A stretch of 64,000 bases of DNA from Glaciimonas sp. CA11.2 (GTDB lineage Bacteria > Pseudomonadota > Gammaproteobacteria > Burkholderiales > Burkholderiaceae_D): assembly GCF_034314045.1 (NCBI RefSeq), contig NZ_JAVIWL010000001.1, positions 2,790,001 to 2,854,000 of the forward strand, written 5' to 3'. The notes under the pieces were generated by a model, which saw nothing but the letters and a program-made list of their open reading frames with translations, ran no database searches and was not told where the DNA came from. Of the stretch, positions 54,451 to 64,000 are shown one piece after another. A program made the translations under genes and the position numbers. How positions within the stretch are numbered: the stretch's first letter is position 1; every line of letters begins with the position of its first letter.

Positions 54451-54458
54451 TGGGTGCT
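54416..54458 (+). other. candidate -1 frameshift site A-AAA-AAG
   Basis: In frame with the first ORF the codons are GAA AAA AAG, so the heptamer A-AAA-AAG matches the dnaX slippery site. Slipping back one base gives [11 protein letters not shown] and joins the second ORF. AGCACC (54422-54427) can pair with GGTGCT (54453-54458) downstream. GGGG lies directly before the A-run rather than about 10 nt upstream as in dnaX. Confidence 0.4.
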
Positions 54459-56435
54459 ATGGTGATGGGGTTTGCTGTTGCTGCCATGCATTACACGGCG
54501 ATGGCTGGAGCGAGCTTTTCTGCCCAGAGTTTTTGTATGGCTAAGGGTTTCGGTATTGACACCACTTCACTTGCTTTGATTGTGACGGCTCTGGTGCTGA
54601 TTTTGTTCATGGGAAGTTTTATTATTAGCACTTTCAGGCGCAGCGCCGTGCTGGAAAAACTGCGTATGGCCCATTCGCGGTTAATGTTGCACAGTCATGA
54701 GCTCTCGGAGGTAGAAGATAAACTGTCTGGAATTTTAGAGTCCATTCCGATGGTGCTCTGGTCTGTCTCTACCACGCACGAGCTACTTTATATAAACCAG
54801 GCTGCCGATGTTATTTATGGTCGTGCGGTGGCCGATTTTAAAGCTGATCCAGCGTTGTGGAGAAGTATTGTTCATCCGGATGACCGGTTGCGCGTGATGC
54901 AATGGCTGGTGCAAGTGTTAGCCGCTAAGCCTCTAACGCTCAAATATCGGATCGTACGTCCAGACGGTGAAATTCGCTGGTTAGAGGACCGCGCGAGGAC
55001 AGTACGTGATGCGGAAGGACACCCGTTGCGTCTGGATGGCGTTGCGACAGATATTTCTGAACGCAAGGCGAGTGACGAACGGATTGAATATCTGGCGAAT
55101 TACGACGCTTTAACGAACCTCCCTAACCGCAATTTGTTGATGAACAGATTGCATCAGGGATTAATCCGGGCACGCCGATCACATGGAAAACTGGGAATTT
55201 TATTTCTGAACATTGATCGGTTTAAAAATATCAATGACTCCTTCGGACACCCTTTCGGCGACAGCTTGCTCAAGGAGTTCGCGCACCGTTTGAAATTAAC
55301 ATTACGAGAGGGCGATACAGTCGCCCGTCTAGGAGGTGACGAGTTTGTGATCATCCTGAGCGATATACGCGAATCTGGGAATGCAGCGCATTTAGCGATG
55401 CGGGTTTTAAAAACATTCTCACAATCAGTCTTTTCGGGCGGTCGCGAACTGCATGTTACGACCAGTATCGGCGTCAGCGTTTATCCTGAAGATGGCGACG
55501 AAGCGGATTTGTTGCTGAAGCATGCGGACGTCGCGATGCTCCGTGCAAAAAAGGAGCAGGGCGGTAATTGTTTTCAGTGCTATACGCTGGAAATGGGGTG
55601 TAAAGCTCTGGAAAAAGCAAAGCTCGAACATGCCTTACATCAGGCACTCGATAATAAAGAGTTCGTTTTGCATTATCAACCGCAGATAGATTTACAAAGC
55701 GGCCACATCGTCAGCATTGAAGCATTGATACGCTGGAATCATCCAGAAATGGGTGCGATTCCCCCAGGACGCTTTATTCAGTTGGCCGAAGAAACCGGGT
55801 TGATCATTCCGATTGGCGAATGGGTGTTAAAAACAGCGTGCGCTCAATTGAGTGCATGGCGCGATGAAGGGTTCCAGTTGAATGTTGCCGTCAACGTATC
55901 GGGGCGGCAGCTTGAGCAAAAAAATATGCCTTTAATGGTGCAGTCCATATTGGCTAGTAGCGGGCTGGATCCGTCATGTCTTGAGCTCGAGTTGACAGAA
56001 AGTATGTTGATGAATGATTCCGAAGGCACGATTTTAATATTGAATCAGTTGAAAGAAATCGGCATCAAGATGTCAATTGATGATTTTGGAACCGGTTTCT
56101 CTAGTCTGAGTTACCTCACGCGGTTTCCTGTCGACATTATTAAAATTGATCAATCATTCATTGCAAATTTAGATAAAAAACCGGAAGCCGGATCCATTAT
56201 TCTGACTGTCATTGCACTCGCAAAATCGCTTGCACTTCGTACCGTCGCCGAAGGGGTTGAGACGGTTGAACAATTGGATTTTTTACATGCGAACGCGTGT
56301 GATGCAATCCAAGGTTATTATTTTAGTCGACCATTACCCAGTAGCGAAGTCCTCGCATTATTGCGTTCAGGGAAACGCCTAAGCCTCGACAGCGTTGCGC
56401 TATCCGGTCCAGCCCTCCAATTGATTCGATGTTAG
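54429..56435 (+). CDS. MHYT (third repeat)-PAS-GGDEF-EAL cyclic-di-GMP protein, 3' part
   Basis: The 668-residue frame begins with the third MHYT repeat (AMHYTAM) and a last membrane helix (near residue 60). A PAS/PAC domain follows (about 105-215), then GGDEF (about 220-390, [10 protein letters not shown]) and EAL (about 400-650: [38 protein letters not shown]). Both catalytic domains look intact. It may be reached by frameshift from 53929 or start at the ATG 54429, which overlaps the first frame by 22 bases. Confidence 0.88.
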   Translation: MALKQQMMGAMVMGFAVAAMHYTAMAGASFSAQSFCMAKGFGIDTTSLALIVTALVLILFMGSFIISTFRRSAVLEKLRMAHSRLMLHSHELSEVEDKLSGILESIPMVLWSVSTTHELLYINQAADVIYGRAVADFKADPALWRSIVHPDDRLRVMQWLVQVLAAKPLTLKYRIVRPDGEIRWLEDRARTVRDAEGHPLRLDGVATDISERKASDERIEYLANYDALTNLPNRNLLMNRLHQGLIRARRSHGKLGILFLNIDRFKNINDSFGHPFGDSLLKEFAHRLKLTLREGDTVARLGGDEFVIILSDIRESGNAAHLAMRVLKTFSQSVFSGGRELHVTTSIGVSVYPEDGDEADLLLKHADVAMLRAKKEQGGNCFQCYTLEMGCKALEKAKLEHALHQALDNKEFVLHYQPQIDLQSGHIVSIEALIRWNHPEMGAIPPGRFIQLAEETGLIIPIGEWVLKTACAQLSAWRDEGFQLNVAVNVSGRQLEQKNMPLMVQSILASSGLDPSCLELELTESMLMNDSEGTILILNQLKEIGIKMSIDDFGTGFSSLSYLTRFPVDIIKIDQSFIANLDKKPEAGSIILTVIALAKSLALRTVAEGVETVEQLDFLHANACDAIQGYYFSRPLPSSEVLALLRSGKRLSLDSVALSGPALQLIRC

Positions 56436-56447
56436 TAATCCACTTCC

Positions 56448-57320
56448 ATGACCCGACTTTTTATCCCCACCCTGTTGATGATTTTTTTTATTACCGTATT
56501 TCTCACCGCATGCAATCGGCAAAATGCAACGGACGATAGCGGTGCTAACGGTACTGCGCCAGCCGGTTCAGTCCTGAAAGGACATTTGCTGATAACTGGA
56601 TCAAGTACGACAGCACCGTTGATGGCACAAATTGTCAAACGTTATCAGTTGCTGCATCCAAACGTTAACATTAGGATCGAAATGGGTGGTGCCGAGCGTG
56701 GTATTACCGATACGCGGAATGGTATCGCGGACATAGGAATGGTATCGCGACTGGTGACAGATGAAGATGTCTACTTGAAGGGTTTTCCGGTAGCACGCGA
56801 TGGTGCCGGATTGATTATCCATAAAAGTAATCCGGTAACGTCGCTGACTTCATCCCAGATTGCGGATATTTTTAGAGGGCGTATCAAAAACTGGAAAAAG
56901 GTTGGGGGGGTAGATGCTCCGATCATGGTCATAAACCGAGAGGAAGGGCGTGGTACCGTGGTACTGTTTATGCATCATTTTAAGATGAACTATAGCGAGA
57001 TGAAGGCAGAACAAGTCTTGGGTGAAAATGCCGATGTCATTGATGCAGTTGCAGCAAGCTCGAATGCAATTTCGTTGATGTCAGTTATCGTAGCCGAAGA
57101 TCAAATACGGGGAAGTGTTCCGATCAAGATTCTATCGGTTGATGGGATTGCAGCAACCCAAGCGAATATTTTCAGCGGTGATTATCCGCTGACGCGGCCG
57201 CTGATGCTCGTAACACGCGGTCTTCCACAAGGTTTAGCCAAAAAATTAATTGAGTATTCTCTTTCCCCTCAGGTGGCCGATATCATTGATAAAATGGGCT
57301 TTGTGCCCTACCAGGAATGA
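56448..57320 (+). CDS. PstS-like substrate-binding lipoprotein
   Basis: The 290-residue precursor has a lipoprotein signal with lipobox FLTAC. A PBP-like domain of the phosphate-binding PstS type follows (ITGSSTTAPLMAQIVKRYQ, GGAERGITDTRNGIADIGMVSR). The anion-binding Ser/Thr run TGSSTT near the start fits phosphate or a similar oxyanion. No pst transport genes are near. Its stop overlaps the start of the diguanylate cyclase gene by four bases, so it may be the cyclase's ligand-sensing partner. Confidence 0.85.
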   Translation: MTRLFIPTLLMIFFITVFLTACNRQNATDDSGANGTAPAGSVLKGHLLITGSSTTAPLMAQIVKRYQLLHPNVNIRIEMGGAERGITDTRNGIADIGMVSRLVTDEDVYLKGFPVARDGAGLIIHKSNPVTSLTSSQIADIFRGRIKNWKKVGGVDAPIMVINREEGRGTVVLFMHHFKMNYSEMKAEQVLGENADVIDAVAASSNAISLMSVIVAEDQIRGSVPIKILSVDGIAATQANIFSGDYPLTRPLMLVTRGLPQGLAKKLIEYSLSPQVADIIDKMGFVPYQE

Positions 57321-59527
57321 TGGCGCTTCTGCGGCTTATAGTAGCGCTACTTCGGAAATTTTGGACGTTTTGCACAGTACCTTCCATGAGTTTAAGCGGC
57401 TCTCTAGCGGCTGGTTTTGGTGTGGTTCTGGGACTTTTTGCGATTGTTCTTGCGTTTGCTATTTCGGCAGAGCGTACGACGGTTGGAGATTTCAACAAAC
57501 TTTTGGCCGTCGATATCAAAACTGCTGGTTTGAGTCAAAAGAGCGTCGTATCGATGATGAACGCGCGGCGTTACGAAAAAGCATTTTTAATGACATATCA
57601 TGAGTTCGGCTTTGAGGAAGCTAAGTCGCGTTACGTGATGCTGATGCAAGCCAATCTGGCTGATGCTCGGCAGTCGCTTGAGGATATTCGCCATTTAGTA
57701 ACCGCTCCACGTTCGCTAGAACAACTTAGGTTGGCAGTGGACGGTATCGATAATTACGAAAAATCTTTTGTCACTGTCGTAAATCTGCACGGGCGATTAG
57801 GGTATATCGATACCGGTCTAGAGGGTGAATTCAGGGATATGGGCCGGCAGATGGAGGCGCTGCTAAATCGAGACAAGGAACCCTTACTTATAATCGACAT
57901 TTTGACGATACGTCGACATGAAAAGGATTATTTGTGGCGTGGTCGCAGTATTGACAATCAAGTTGTTCAATTGGCGCTAACCAAATTTAGAAAAGATGTT
58001 TCTTTGGCAGTAAAGGGTGATCGCGAGAAAAAATTATTTGAGTTAGCGGACCTTTACGAAATACATTTTTCAAATTACGTAGAAACAAATCTGCAAATCG
58101 AGCGTGAAAAACGTCGCTATCTGGCTGCAGCCCAGACTATCGAACCCTATTTGGAAAACTTGTTAGCTGACGCTTTGACTAAAAGCAACGTGACCCAAAA
58201 TATGATTCTCAGAAAGGCAATGCGGACCGAGAGATTGATCGAGGCAGTTGGTGTGATTGCTATCTTTCTTGGCATCTTGATGGCATGGAAGGTGTCGCAA
58301 CGGATTACGACGGCGATCGGCCTAATGATAATCTTCGCCAAGCGTATCACCGCCGGTGATCTGCGTACTCGTACTTACACTGGTAAAGATGAGTTCGGCG
58401 TACTTGGCCGCTCATTAAATCACATGGCAAATGCGCTGCAAGAGGCGATACAGGCACGGGAAGATCGTGCAGCGGAACTAGAAAGTATTAACGCGACATT
58501 GAAAAATGAAATTATTGGTCGAAAACAAGCAGAACTGGAGATAAGAGAAGCTAATGCAGCGCTGGAGCAACGCGTCTTAGACCGGACCGCAGAGTTGGTA
58601 AAAAGCGAAAAACGTTTCCGCCAGTTGGTGGACTTGTCATCAGATTGGCATTGGGAGCAAGATGAGAGTTTTTGTTTTGTCGTTATTTCGAATGCATTGA
58701 CGACGCTTTGTGGCCAACATATTCAGCAATACGTTGGACGTCCACGGTGGGATATGCCGACTAACTTGACTCCAGACCAATGGGCAGCCCATCGGCTAAT
58801 ATTGAATGCTCATCAAACGTTTTCCGATTTTGAATTCCAAATTTTATTTGATCCTGCCAATCCTCAATGGTTAAGCGTCTCGGGTGAACCGCAGTTCGAT
58901 GTTCATGGCACGTTTACCGGTTATCACGGAATGGGAAAGGATATTACAGAACGTAGGAAAATCGAAGAAAGCATCAAACATCTTTCACTCCATGACGTGT
59001 TGACCGGGCTACCTAATCGGACCTTGCTGCATGATCGTCTGGCGCAAGCATTGACCTATGCGGCACGTTATACACACGCTGTCTGGGTCTTGTTTATCGA
59101 CCTTGATGACTTTAAGTGCGTCAATGACACATTTGGACACAAAGCTGGTGACAAGGTGTTGAATTTGGTTGCAAAACGGCTTCAATCGGCTGTCCGTGAA
59201 AGCGATACCGTAGCGCGTTTGGGAGGAGATGAATTTGTTTTGGTGTTGGCAGAACACACGCATGGTGAGGAAATTTCGAGTGCGATAGAGCGTATTATGA
59301 AAAAATTGAGTCCGCCATTAATCATTGATGAGAAAGAGATTACTCTGGGATGCAGTATCGGTATTTCTTCGTATCCCCGCGATGCGACCGATGCTGATGC
59401 GCTAGTCGATTGTGCGGACGTGGCAATGTACCGTGCCAAGCAACGCGGTCGTAATAACATTCAGTTTTATGAATACAAAGCGAAAGAGAGGCTAAGAACT
59501 AAAAACGATTTTCGTTACGTCTCTTAG
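57317..59527 (+). CDS. HBM-HAMP-PAS-GGDEF diguanylate cyclase
   Basis: The 736-residue membrane protein has an N-terminal membrane helix (about 30-50) and a periplasmic helical bimodular (HBM)-like domain (MMNARRYEKAFL and TIRRHEKDYLWRG). A second helix near 310-330 precedes HAMP (AKRITAGDLRTRTYTGKDEFGVLG), a coiled coil, PAS (about 430-550) and GGDEF ([11 protein letters not shown]). It should make cyclic-di-GMP in response to a periplasmic signal. ATGA overlap links it to the upstream PstS-like lipoprotein gene. Confidence 0.9.
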   Translation: MMALLRLIVALLRKFWTFCTVPSMSLSGSLAAGFGVVLGLFAIVLAFAISAERTTVGDFNKLLAVDIKTAGLSQKSVVSMMNARRYEKAFLMTYHEFGFEEAKSRYVMLMQANLADARQSLEDIRHLVTAPRSLEQLRLAVDGIDNYEKSFVTVVNLHGRLGYIDTGLEGEFRDMGRQMEALLNRDKEPLLIIDILTIRRHEKDYLWRGRSIDNQVVQLALTKFRKDVSLAVKGDREKKLFELADLYEIHFSNYVETNLQIEREKRRYLAAAQTIEPYLENLLADALTKSNVTQNMILRKAMRTERLIEAVGVIAIFLGILMAWKVSQRITTAIGLMIIFAKRITAGDLRTRTYTGKDEFGVLGRSLNHMANALQEAIQAREDRAAELESINATLKNEIIGRKQAELEIREANAALEQRVLDRTAELVKSEKRFRQLVDLSSDWHWEQDESFCFVVISNALTTLCGQHIQQYVGRPRWDMPTNLTPDQWAAHRLILNAHQTFSDFEFQILFDPANPQWLSVSGEPQFDVHGTFTGYHGMGKDITERRKIEESIKHLSLHDVLTGLPNRTLLHDRLAQALTYAARYTHAVWVLFIDLDDFKCVNDTFGHKAGDKVLNLVAKRLQSAVRESDTVARLGGDEFVLVLAEHTHGEEISSAIERIMKKLSPPLIIDEKEITLGCSIGISSYPRDATDADALVDCADVAMYRAKQRGRNNIQFYEYKAKERLRTKNDFRYVS

Positions 59528-59662
59528 GCCCACAAAATTATATAGTTGAGAGGACGATGTGGAAGAATCGCACTTTTTTGATTCTTCTTACGGCCCTCAT
59601 TCCCTTTAGATCTCTTGAATTGGTCTGTATCTTGCCGTCAAACCTGGACTCAGAGACACGAC

Positions 59663-60337
59663 TTAAATGACAGATGAATCATCGTTGCCAGTATCGTTAT
59701 CATTGGAAGCAATGTCATCTGCGCTACTGTCCGAATTATCCGAGCTTGAATCGTCGCCGTAATAATTATTGACGGTGGTATTTTCTACAGTTCCAGCTGA
59801 TGGGACCATGCCATTTTGATTCATTAGTCCTGAACCGCTGTTCGGGTGCATTAGATGTTCAATTCCCTGAAATAAAAATGCACCGCCCGCGACGCCAGCT
59901 GCAGTAGCAGCAACGGTCCCAAGTATATTGCCAGCACCACCGCCAAAAAATCCCGGTGATGCGGCTGGCGCGGCACTTTGCATAGTCGATGCTGGCTGAT
60001 ATACCGGCGCTGGCGCAGCCATCATAGGTGCCGCCGGGCGGGTCGTCGGCGCAGGCGCTGAATTACCCCAGGCATTTGCATCGAAGAAATTGCCTGCTGG
60101 CGCAGCCTGCAGCGCTTGCGATTGTATTTGGCGCTGTAATGTGGCGATTTGCGTTTTTGCGGTATTTAATGCTTGCTCCATCAATAGCGTGCGCTGGACG
60201 AGAAGGTAGGCCGCGTCCGGTTGTTGTGCGACAGCATTATTGATCACCGCATCGGCTTGCGGATCTTTCGCAATGCCGCGTACCTGAATAAGCTGATTCA
60301 AAAAGGCCTGCAGCGACTGGGTTTCTTGTGGTGACAT
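59663..60337 (-). CDS. DUF2076 domain-containing protein
   Basis: The 224-residue protein begins MSPQETQSLQAFLNQLIQVRG, with a coiled-coil helix to about residue 75. An Ala/Pro-rich linker leads to a Gly-rich hydrophobic segment (GGGAGNILGTVAATAAGVAGG) near residues 140-165 and a tail rich in Asp and Ser (SSSDNSDSSADDI). This layout is DUF2076; function unknown. AAGGAGCAAC precedes the ATG. It is convergent with the cyclase gene. Confidence 0.88.
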   Translation of the reverse strand: MSPQETQSLQAFLNQLIQVRGIAKDPQADAVINNAVAQQPDAAYLLVQRTLLMEQALNTAKTQIATLQRQIQSQALQAAPAGNFFDANAWGNSAPAPTTRPAAPMMAAPAPVYQPASTMQSAAPAASPGFFGGGAGNILGTVAATAAGVAGGAFLFQGIEHLMHPNSGSGLMNQNGMVPSAGTVENTTVNNYYGDDSSSDNSDSSADDIASNDNDTGNDDSSVI

Positions 60338-60713
60338 GTTTGTTGCTCCTTTGGCAGCGAAGGGAAGTAGTTTCGACCAATATTATGCGCTTTATTTGCA
60401 ACCGGGAGTCGGTGGGGGCTGCTTTGATTCTGGCTAGCTATGGTGAAATTATCTTCCGTGTACCAGCCAAAAAACGTGACCATTGAAACTGCCGTTGTTA
60501 AGTACTCAATTAGAGGCGAAAACACTTTGACGAACACGCAATGGATCCACATAATTCAGAGGTAACGTTACGAACAGAGTCTTTGTTAAATCTGATGACT
60601 CCTATGGAAAAGGAAAGTTGATTCTTTTTTGAACTACTTATTTATCCTATTTTGACCATACAAAAAATGACAATGTGATGTTCTTTCATCGCACAAATAC
60701 CGGAGACCGCAGC
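60338..60713. other. 376-bp intergenic region
   Basis: Divergent spacer between the DUF2076 gene and acuI. I see no gene, hairpin or repeat I can support; an apparent minus-strand frame (60298-60552) lacks any start signal. Confidence 0.4.
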
Positions 60714-61703
60714 ATGTTTAATGCAATATTGCTTAACAAGAATGATGATGGGTCAACTAGCGCCAAATTGACTCAGATTAGCGATGAACAATTACCAGCA
60801 GATGGGGATGTAACGGTCCGTATTGATTATTCCACCGTTAATTACAAAGACGGCCTGGCGATTACCGGTAAAGCGCCGGTAGTGCGCAACTGGCCAATGG
60901 TGCCGGGCATTGATGGCGCGGGAGAAGTGATTGCATCTTCCCACCCGGATTGGAAAGTGGGGGACGCATTTATCCTCAACGGTTGGGGTGTTGGAGAAAC
61001 GCATATGGGTTGCCTCGGGCAACGTGCCAAACTGAAAGGCGATTGGCTGATTAAACGACCCGCAGGCATGTCGGCACGGACGGCGATGGCGATCGGCACA
61101 GCAGGTTACACGGCGATGTTGAGCGCAATTGCGTTGCAAGAGCAAGGTGTCGATAAGGGCGACGGTGAGATTTTGGTCACCGGCGCTTCGGGCGGCGTCG
61201 GAAGTATTGCTATTGCCATTTTGTCGGGTTGGGGTTATCGGGTAGTTGCGTCAACCGGTAAGTTGGACGAGTCCGATTATCTGAAATCTTTGGGGGCGAC
61301 GGAGATCATTGATCGTGCAACCTTATCAGCCCCGGGAAAACCATTGCAAAGAGAGCGCTGGGCGGGAGTCATCGATTCAGTTGGCTCGCATACGCTGATG
61401 AATGCCGTCGCGCAAACTTGTTACGGTGGAACGGTCACGGCATGCGGTTTAGCGCAAGGGCTAGATTTTCCAGCGTCGGTTGCTCCGTTCATTTTACGCG
61501 GTGTCAAATTGATCGGGATCGATAGTGTGATGGCACCGTTGAATAAGCGCATCGCTGCGTGGCAATGTCTGGCCGATGAGTTGGACCTGGATAAACTGGC
61601 CACGATCACGCAGGAGATTTCACTTGCTGAGGCGCTGGTTAAGGCACCCGAAATTCTGGCAGGAAAAGTACGGGGTCGTCTGGTGGTGAACGTTAATGCC
61701 TGA
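60714..61703 (+). CDS. acuI: acrylyl-CoA reductase AcuI/YhdH, MDR family
   Basis: AcuI reduces acrylyl-CoA to propionyl-CoA with NADPH, detoxifying acrylate. The 329-residue protein has the YhdH-type pattern: DYSTVNYKDGLAITG, PMVPGIDGAGEV, MAIGTAGYTAMLS, the nucleotide loop TGASGGVGSIA and CGLAQGLDFPASVAPFILRGVKLIGIDS. It links to propionyl-CoA, which the prp genes would use. The ATG at 60714 gives the family N-terminus MFNAILL; an upstream frame start adds 13 residues. Confidence 0.92.
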   Translation: MFNAILLNKNDDGSTSAKLTQISDEQLPADGDVTVRIDYSTVNYKDGLAITGKAPVVRNWPMVPGIDGAGEVIASSHPDWKVGDAFILNGWGVGETHMGCLGQRAKLKGDWLIKRPAGMSARTAMAIGTAGYTAMLSAIALQEQGVDKGDGEILVTGASGGVGSIAIAILSGWGYRVVASTGKLDESDYLKSLGATEIIDRATLSAPGKPLQRERWAGVIDSVGSHTLMNAVAQTCYGGTVTACGLAQGLDFPASVAPFILRGVKLIGIDSVMAPLNKRIAAWQCLADELDLDKLATITQEISLAEALVKAPEILAGKVRGRLVVNVNA

Positions 61704-61787
61704 GATGGTCAGCGACTGCTTACCTTTTTAAGCTAGATATAATCAGCAAGGTCATAGATAGCTATGTAAAAGATAGCAAGACGTCAA

Positions 61788-61809
61788 AATGCCGGGCGTG
61801 CCCGGCATT
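61788..61809 (+). terminator. hairpin downstream of acuI
   Basis: AATGCCGGGC (61788-61797) is followed by its exact reverse complement GCCCGGCATT (61800-61809), with two bases between. No T-run follows, so termination efficiency is uncertain; it separates acuI from the opposing ahpF. Confidence 0.55.
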
Positions 61810-61919
61810 CTGGTAGGAATTGCGTTGAGTTAAATCGTAGTAAACGATCTTTAACCACATAATCTGCTACCTATAAGAAGCACAATGTCCCAGGATTATT
61901 TACATCCTCAGTAACAGTG

Positions 61920-63518
61920 TTACGCGGTAACTGCTACTTGCTCCGCAGGGGCAACTACTTCTTCGTCATCAAACGAATTCCGGATCAGGTGATCGAATGC
62001 ACTCAACGATGCTTTAGCACCTTCGCCCACGGCAATCACGATCTGCTTGAATGGGACCGTTGTGACGTCACCCGCTGCAAACACACCAGGAATAGAAGTT
62101 TGACCTTTTGCGTCTATTTCGATCTCACCATGACGCGATAAAGCAACCGTACCTTTTAACCATTCAGTGTTTGGCACCAAGCCGATTTGGACGAATACGC
62201 CTTCCAGTTCAACCTTTTTGCTGTTGCCTGACACGCGATCGGTGTAGCTTAAGCCATTAACTTTTTTGCCATCGCCATGGATTTCTGTGGTTTGTGCTGA
62301 AGTATGAATCGTTACGTTGCCAAGACTTTTCAGTTTCCGTTGCAGGACCGCGTCAGCGCGCAATTCTGCACCGAATTCGATCAGGGTGACGTGGCCGACG
62401 ATACCAGCCAGATCAATTGCTGCCTCGACACCAGAATTGCCGCCGCCGATAACCGCCACGCGTTTGCCCTTGAATAACGGACCATCACAATGCGGGCAAT
62501 AGGCAACGCCGTGGTTACGGTATTGCTGTTCGCCAGGAACATTGATCTCTCTCCAGCGTGCACCGGTGGCGAGAATAACGGTTTTGCTTTTCAAGATGGC
62601 GCCGCTTGCAGTTTTGATTTCGATCAGCTTGCCAGGAACCATACTTGTGGCCCGTTGCAAGTTCATGATGTCGACTTCGTACGACTTAACGTGCTGCTCC
62701 AGCGCGACCGCAAAATGCGGACCATCGGTTTCTTTCACCGAGACAAAATTTTCAATCGCCAACGTATCGAGAACCTGACCACCAAAACGCTCCGCCAGGA
62801 CACCTGTGCGGATGCCTTTACGTGCTGCATAAATTGCGGCAGCCGCGCCAGCAGGTCCGCCGCCGACGATCAATACGTCAAACACTTCTTTACTGCTAAG
62901 TTGTTCGGCCTTACGTGTACTTGCACCACTATCCAGTTTTGCGAGGATTTCTTCGACGCCGGAACGACCTTGGCCGAACACTTCACCGTTCATATACATA
63001 GTCGGTACAGCCATGATCTGGCGACTCTCGACTTCTTTTTGAAACAGTGCGCCGTCGATCGTGACAGTGCGAATACGCGGGTTGATGATCGACATGACGT
63101 TGAGCGCCTGAACAACTTCAGGGCAGCTTTGGCATGACAAAGAAATATAGGTTTCAAACTGATAGTCGCCGTCCAGATTGCGGATTTGTTCAATCACAGC
63201 ATCGTCCAGCTTGACTGGATGGCCACCAACTTGTAGCAGCGCTAAAACCAGCGAGGTAAATTCATGGCCCAACGGAATACCGGCAAAACGTACGCTGATA
63301 TCTGTTCCAGGGCGGTTAATACTAAACGACGGCTTGCGCTCTTCGTCGTCAGTGCGTTCAACCAACGTAATGCGGTCGCTCAACAGGAGGATTTCCTGGA
63401 GCATGGCCTGCAATTCGCGGGATTTGTCGCTATCATCGAGAGACGCGATGATCTCAATCGGCTGCACGACCTTTTCCAAATAGGTTTTCAACTGGGTTTT
63501 GAGATTTGCATCTAACAT
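61920..63518 (-). CDS. ahpF: alkyl hydroperoxide reductase subunit F
   Basis: AhpF passes electrons from NADH through FAD and two disulfides to AhpC for peroxide reduction. The 532-residue flavoprotein has an N-terminal double thioredoxin-like domain with the Cys pair in [11 protein letters not shown]. The FAD domain follows ([21 protein letters not shown]), then the redox-active CPHC ([13 protein letters not shown]), the NADH fold [17 protein letters not shown] and GVFAAGDVT. It lies downstream of ahpC on the same strand, the usual order. Confidence 0.95.
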   Translation of the reverse strand: MLDANLKTQLKTYLEKVVQPIEIIASLDDSDKSRELQAMLQEILLLSDRITLVERTDDEERKPSFSINRPGTDISVRFAGIPLGHEFTSLVLALLQVGGHPVKLDDAVIEQIRNLDGDYQFETYISLSCQSCPEVVQALNVMSIINPRIRTVTIDGALFQKEVESRQIMAVPTMYMNGEVFGQGRSGVEEILAKLDSGASTRKAEQLSSKEVFDVLIVGGGPAGAAAAIYAARKGIRTGVLAERFGGQVLDTLAIENFVSVKETDGPHFAVALEQHVKSYEVDIMNLQRATSMVPGKLIEIKTASGAILKSKTVILATGARWREINVPGEQQYRNHGVAYCPHCDGPLFKGKRVAVIGGGNSGVEAAIDLAGIVGHVTLIEFGAELRADAVLQRKLKSLGNVTIHTSAQTTEIHGDGKKVNGLSYTDRVSGNSKKVELEGVFVQIGLVPNTEWLKGTVALSRHGEIEIDAKGQTSIPGVFAAGDVTTVPFKQIVIAVGEGAKASLSAFDHLIRNSFDDEEVVAPAEQVAVTA

Positions 63519-63549
63519 GATGTTGCTTTCTATTTAAATAATTTTTGAA

Positions 63550-63575
63550 GCCGGTCTGGACAATTCCCGACCGGC
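63550..63575 (-). terminator. hairpin between ahpC and ahpF
   Basis: A 7-bp perfect stem (GCCGGTC 63550-63556 with GACCGGC 63569-63575) sits in the 89-bp gap between the two genes. The downstream sequence on the minus strand is only moderately T-rich. It may attenuate read-through so that AhpC is made in excess of AhpF. Confidence 0.55.
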
Positions 63576-63607
63576 GTCGGTGTTGCTAGTAGACCCTGAG
63601 TGGGATC

Positions 63608-64000
63608 TTAGATCTTGCCAACCAAATCAAGCGATGGTGTCAATGTTGCAGCGCCTTCAGTCCATTTCGCAGGGCAAACTTCGCCTGGATGTGATGCGAC
63701 GTATTGTGCTGCTTTTACTTTACGCATCAATTCTGAAGCGTCGCGGCCAATACCGTTGTCATGCACTTCCATGACCTTGATCTGACCTTCTGGATTGATC
63801 ACAAAAGTACCGCGCAGTGCCATGCCTTCTTCTTCGATCAACACTTCGAAGTTGCGTGACAACACAGCAGTTGGGTCACCGATCAGTGCGTATTGCACTT
63901 TTTTGATGGCTTCTGATGTGTCGTGCCATGCTTTGTGAGCAAAATGGCTATCAGTTGATACGCCGTAGACTTCAACGCCCAATTTTTGGAATTCAGCATA
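63608..64000 (-). CDS. ahpC: alkyl hydroperoxide reductase subunit C (partial, 5' end outside window)
   Basis: The window holds the last 130 residues of a 2-Cys peroxiredoxin. The frame is open to base 64000 ([18 protein letters not shown] at the edge), so the start and peroxidatic Cys lie beyond it. The resolving Cys is in [10 protein letters not shown], and [22 protein letters not shown] matches AhpC. It forms a pair with ahpF downstream and removes hydrogen peroxide and organic peroxides. Confidence 0.95.
   Translation of the reverse strand, partial: YAEFQKLGVEVYGVSTDSHFAHKAWHDTSEAIKKVQYALIGDPTAVLSRNFEVLIEEEGMALRGTFVINPEGQIKVMEVHDNGIGRDASELMRKVKAAQYVASHPGEVCPAKWTEGAATLTPSLDLVGKI

Overview
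The window looks like a chromosomal segment of a betaproteobacterium of the order Burkholderiales, most likely family Oxalobacteraceae. Supporting this are the order glnA - DUF4124 gene - ntrB - ntrC, a Burkholderia-type rpfF/rpfR pair, prpR-type sigma54 activators and a moderate base composition. A low-GC genus such as Glaciimonas is my inference; there is no rRNA in the window to test it. I see no rRNA, tRNA, CRISPR array, intact insertion sequence or prophage.

Layout. 0-5.4 kb: nitrogen control (glnA behind a sigma54 promoter, a DUF4124 protein, ntrB, ntrC). 5.5-7.3 kb: metallophosphoesterase, glutathione transferase and YkgJ-type Cys-cluster protein. 8.5-14.6 kb: propionate use (prpR, divergent from a lipoprotein gene, prpD and prpE, with no prpB or prpC). 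14.6-15.4 kb: repeat remnant, hairpins and a decayed ISKra4-type transposase fragment. 15.7-19.6 kb: small housekeeping genes (GNAT, RluA-type synthase, lipase-like hydrolase, mtnN, NIPSNAP). 20-25.2 kb: an exported redox block (DUF3034 barrel, periplasmic truncated globin, flavocytochrome c pair, zinc metallohydrolase, SoxYZ-like fused carrier). 25.9-30.9 kb: xth and betI-betB-betA with a BetI operator. 31-36.5 kb: a 36-residue lysine-rich protein missed by length-filtered ORF calling, a LysR regulator, and the fatty-acid quorum-sensing pair rpfF and rpfR. 37.5-41.6 kb: MFS transporter, Fe-dependent alcohol dehydrogenase and amino-acid-type binding protein. 42-48.7 kb: a five-gene operon resembling lvaA-lvaB-[histidine phosphatase]-lvaC-lvaD for levulinate/4-hydroxyacid breakdown. 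It has an essentially perfect sigma54 promoter and a divergent sigma54 activator. 49-53.6 kb: CHASE kinase and LuxR-type regulator, phasin, phaB and a degenerate hemerythrin-like protein. 53.9-59.5 kb: cyclic-di-GMP genes, including an MHYT-PAS-GGDEF-EAL protein split at a dnaX-like slippery heptamer, and a PstS-like lipoprotein overlapping an HBM-HAMP-PAS-GGDEF cyclase. 59.7-64 kb: DUF2076 protein, acuI, ahpF and the 3' part of ahpC.

How the parts fit. Levulinate-type breakdown yields acetyl-CoA and propionyl-CoA. The prp genes would handle the propionyl-CoA, and phaB/phasin point to storage of 3-hydroxyacyl-CoA as polyhydroxyalkanoate. Both the prp and lva-like loci use sigma54 activators with the same PrpR-type sensor domain, and both intergenic regions carry GTTTCA-type half-sites. 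Three proteins make or degrade cyclic-di-GMP, and one (RpfR) should read the fatty-acid signal made by RpfF.

The strongest candidates for under-described biology are the lva-like operon with an added phosphatase, the reduced Sox-like exported relay, the split MHYT gene, and a family of 14-bp-repeat-containing MITE-like elements (two full copies and one partial).
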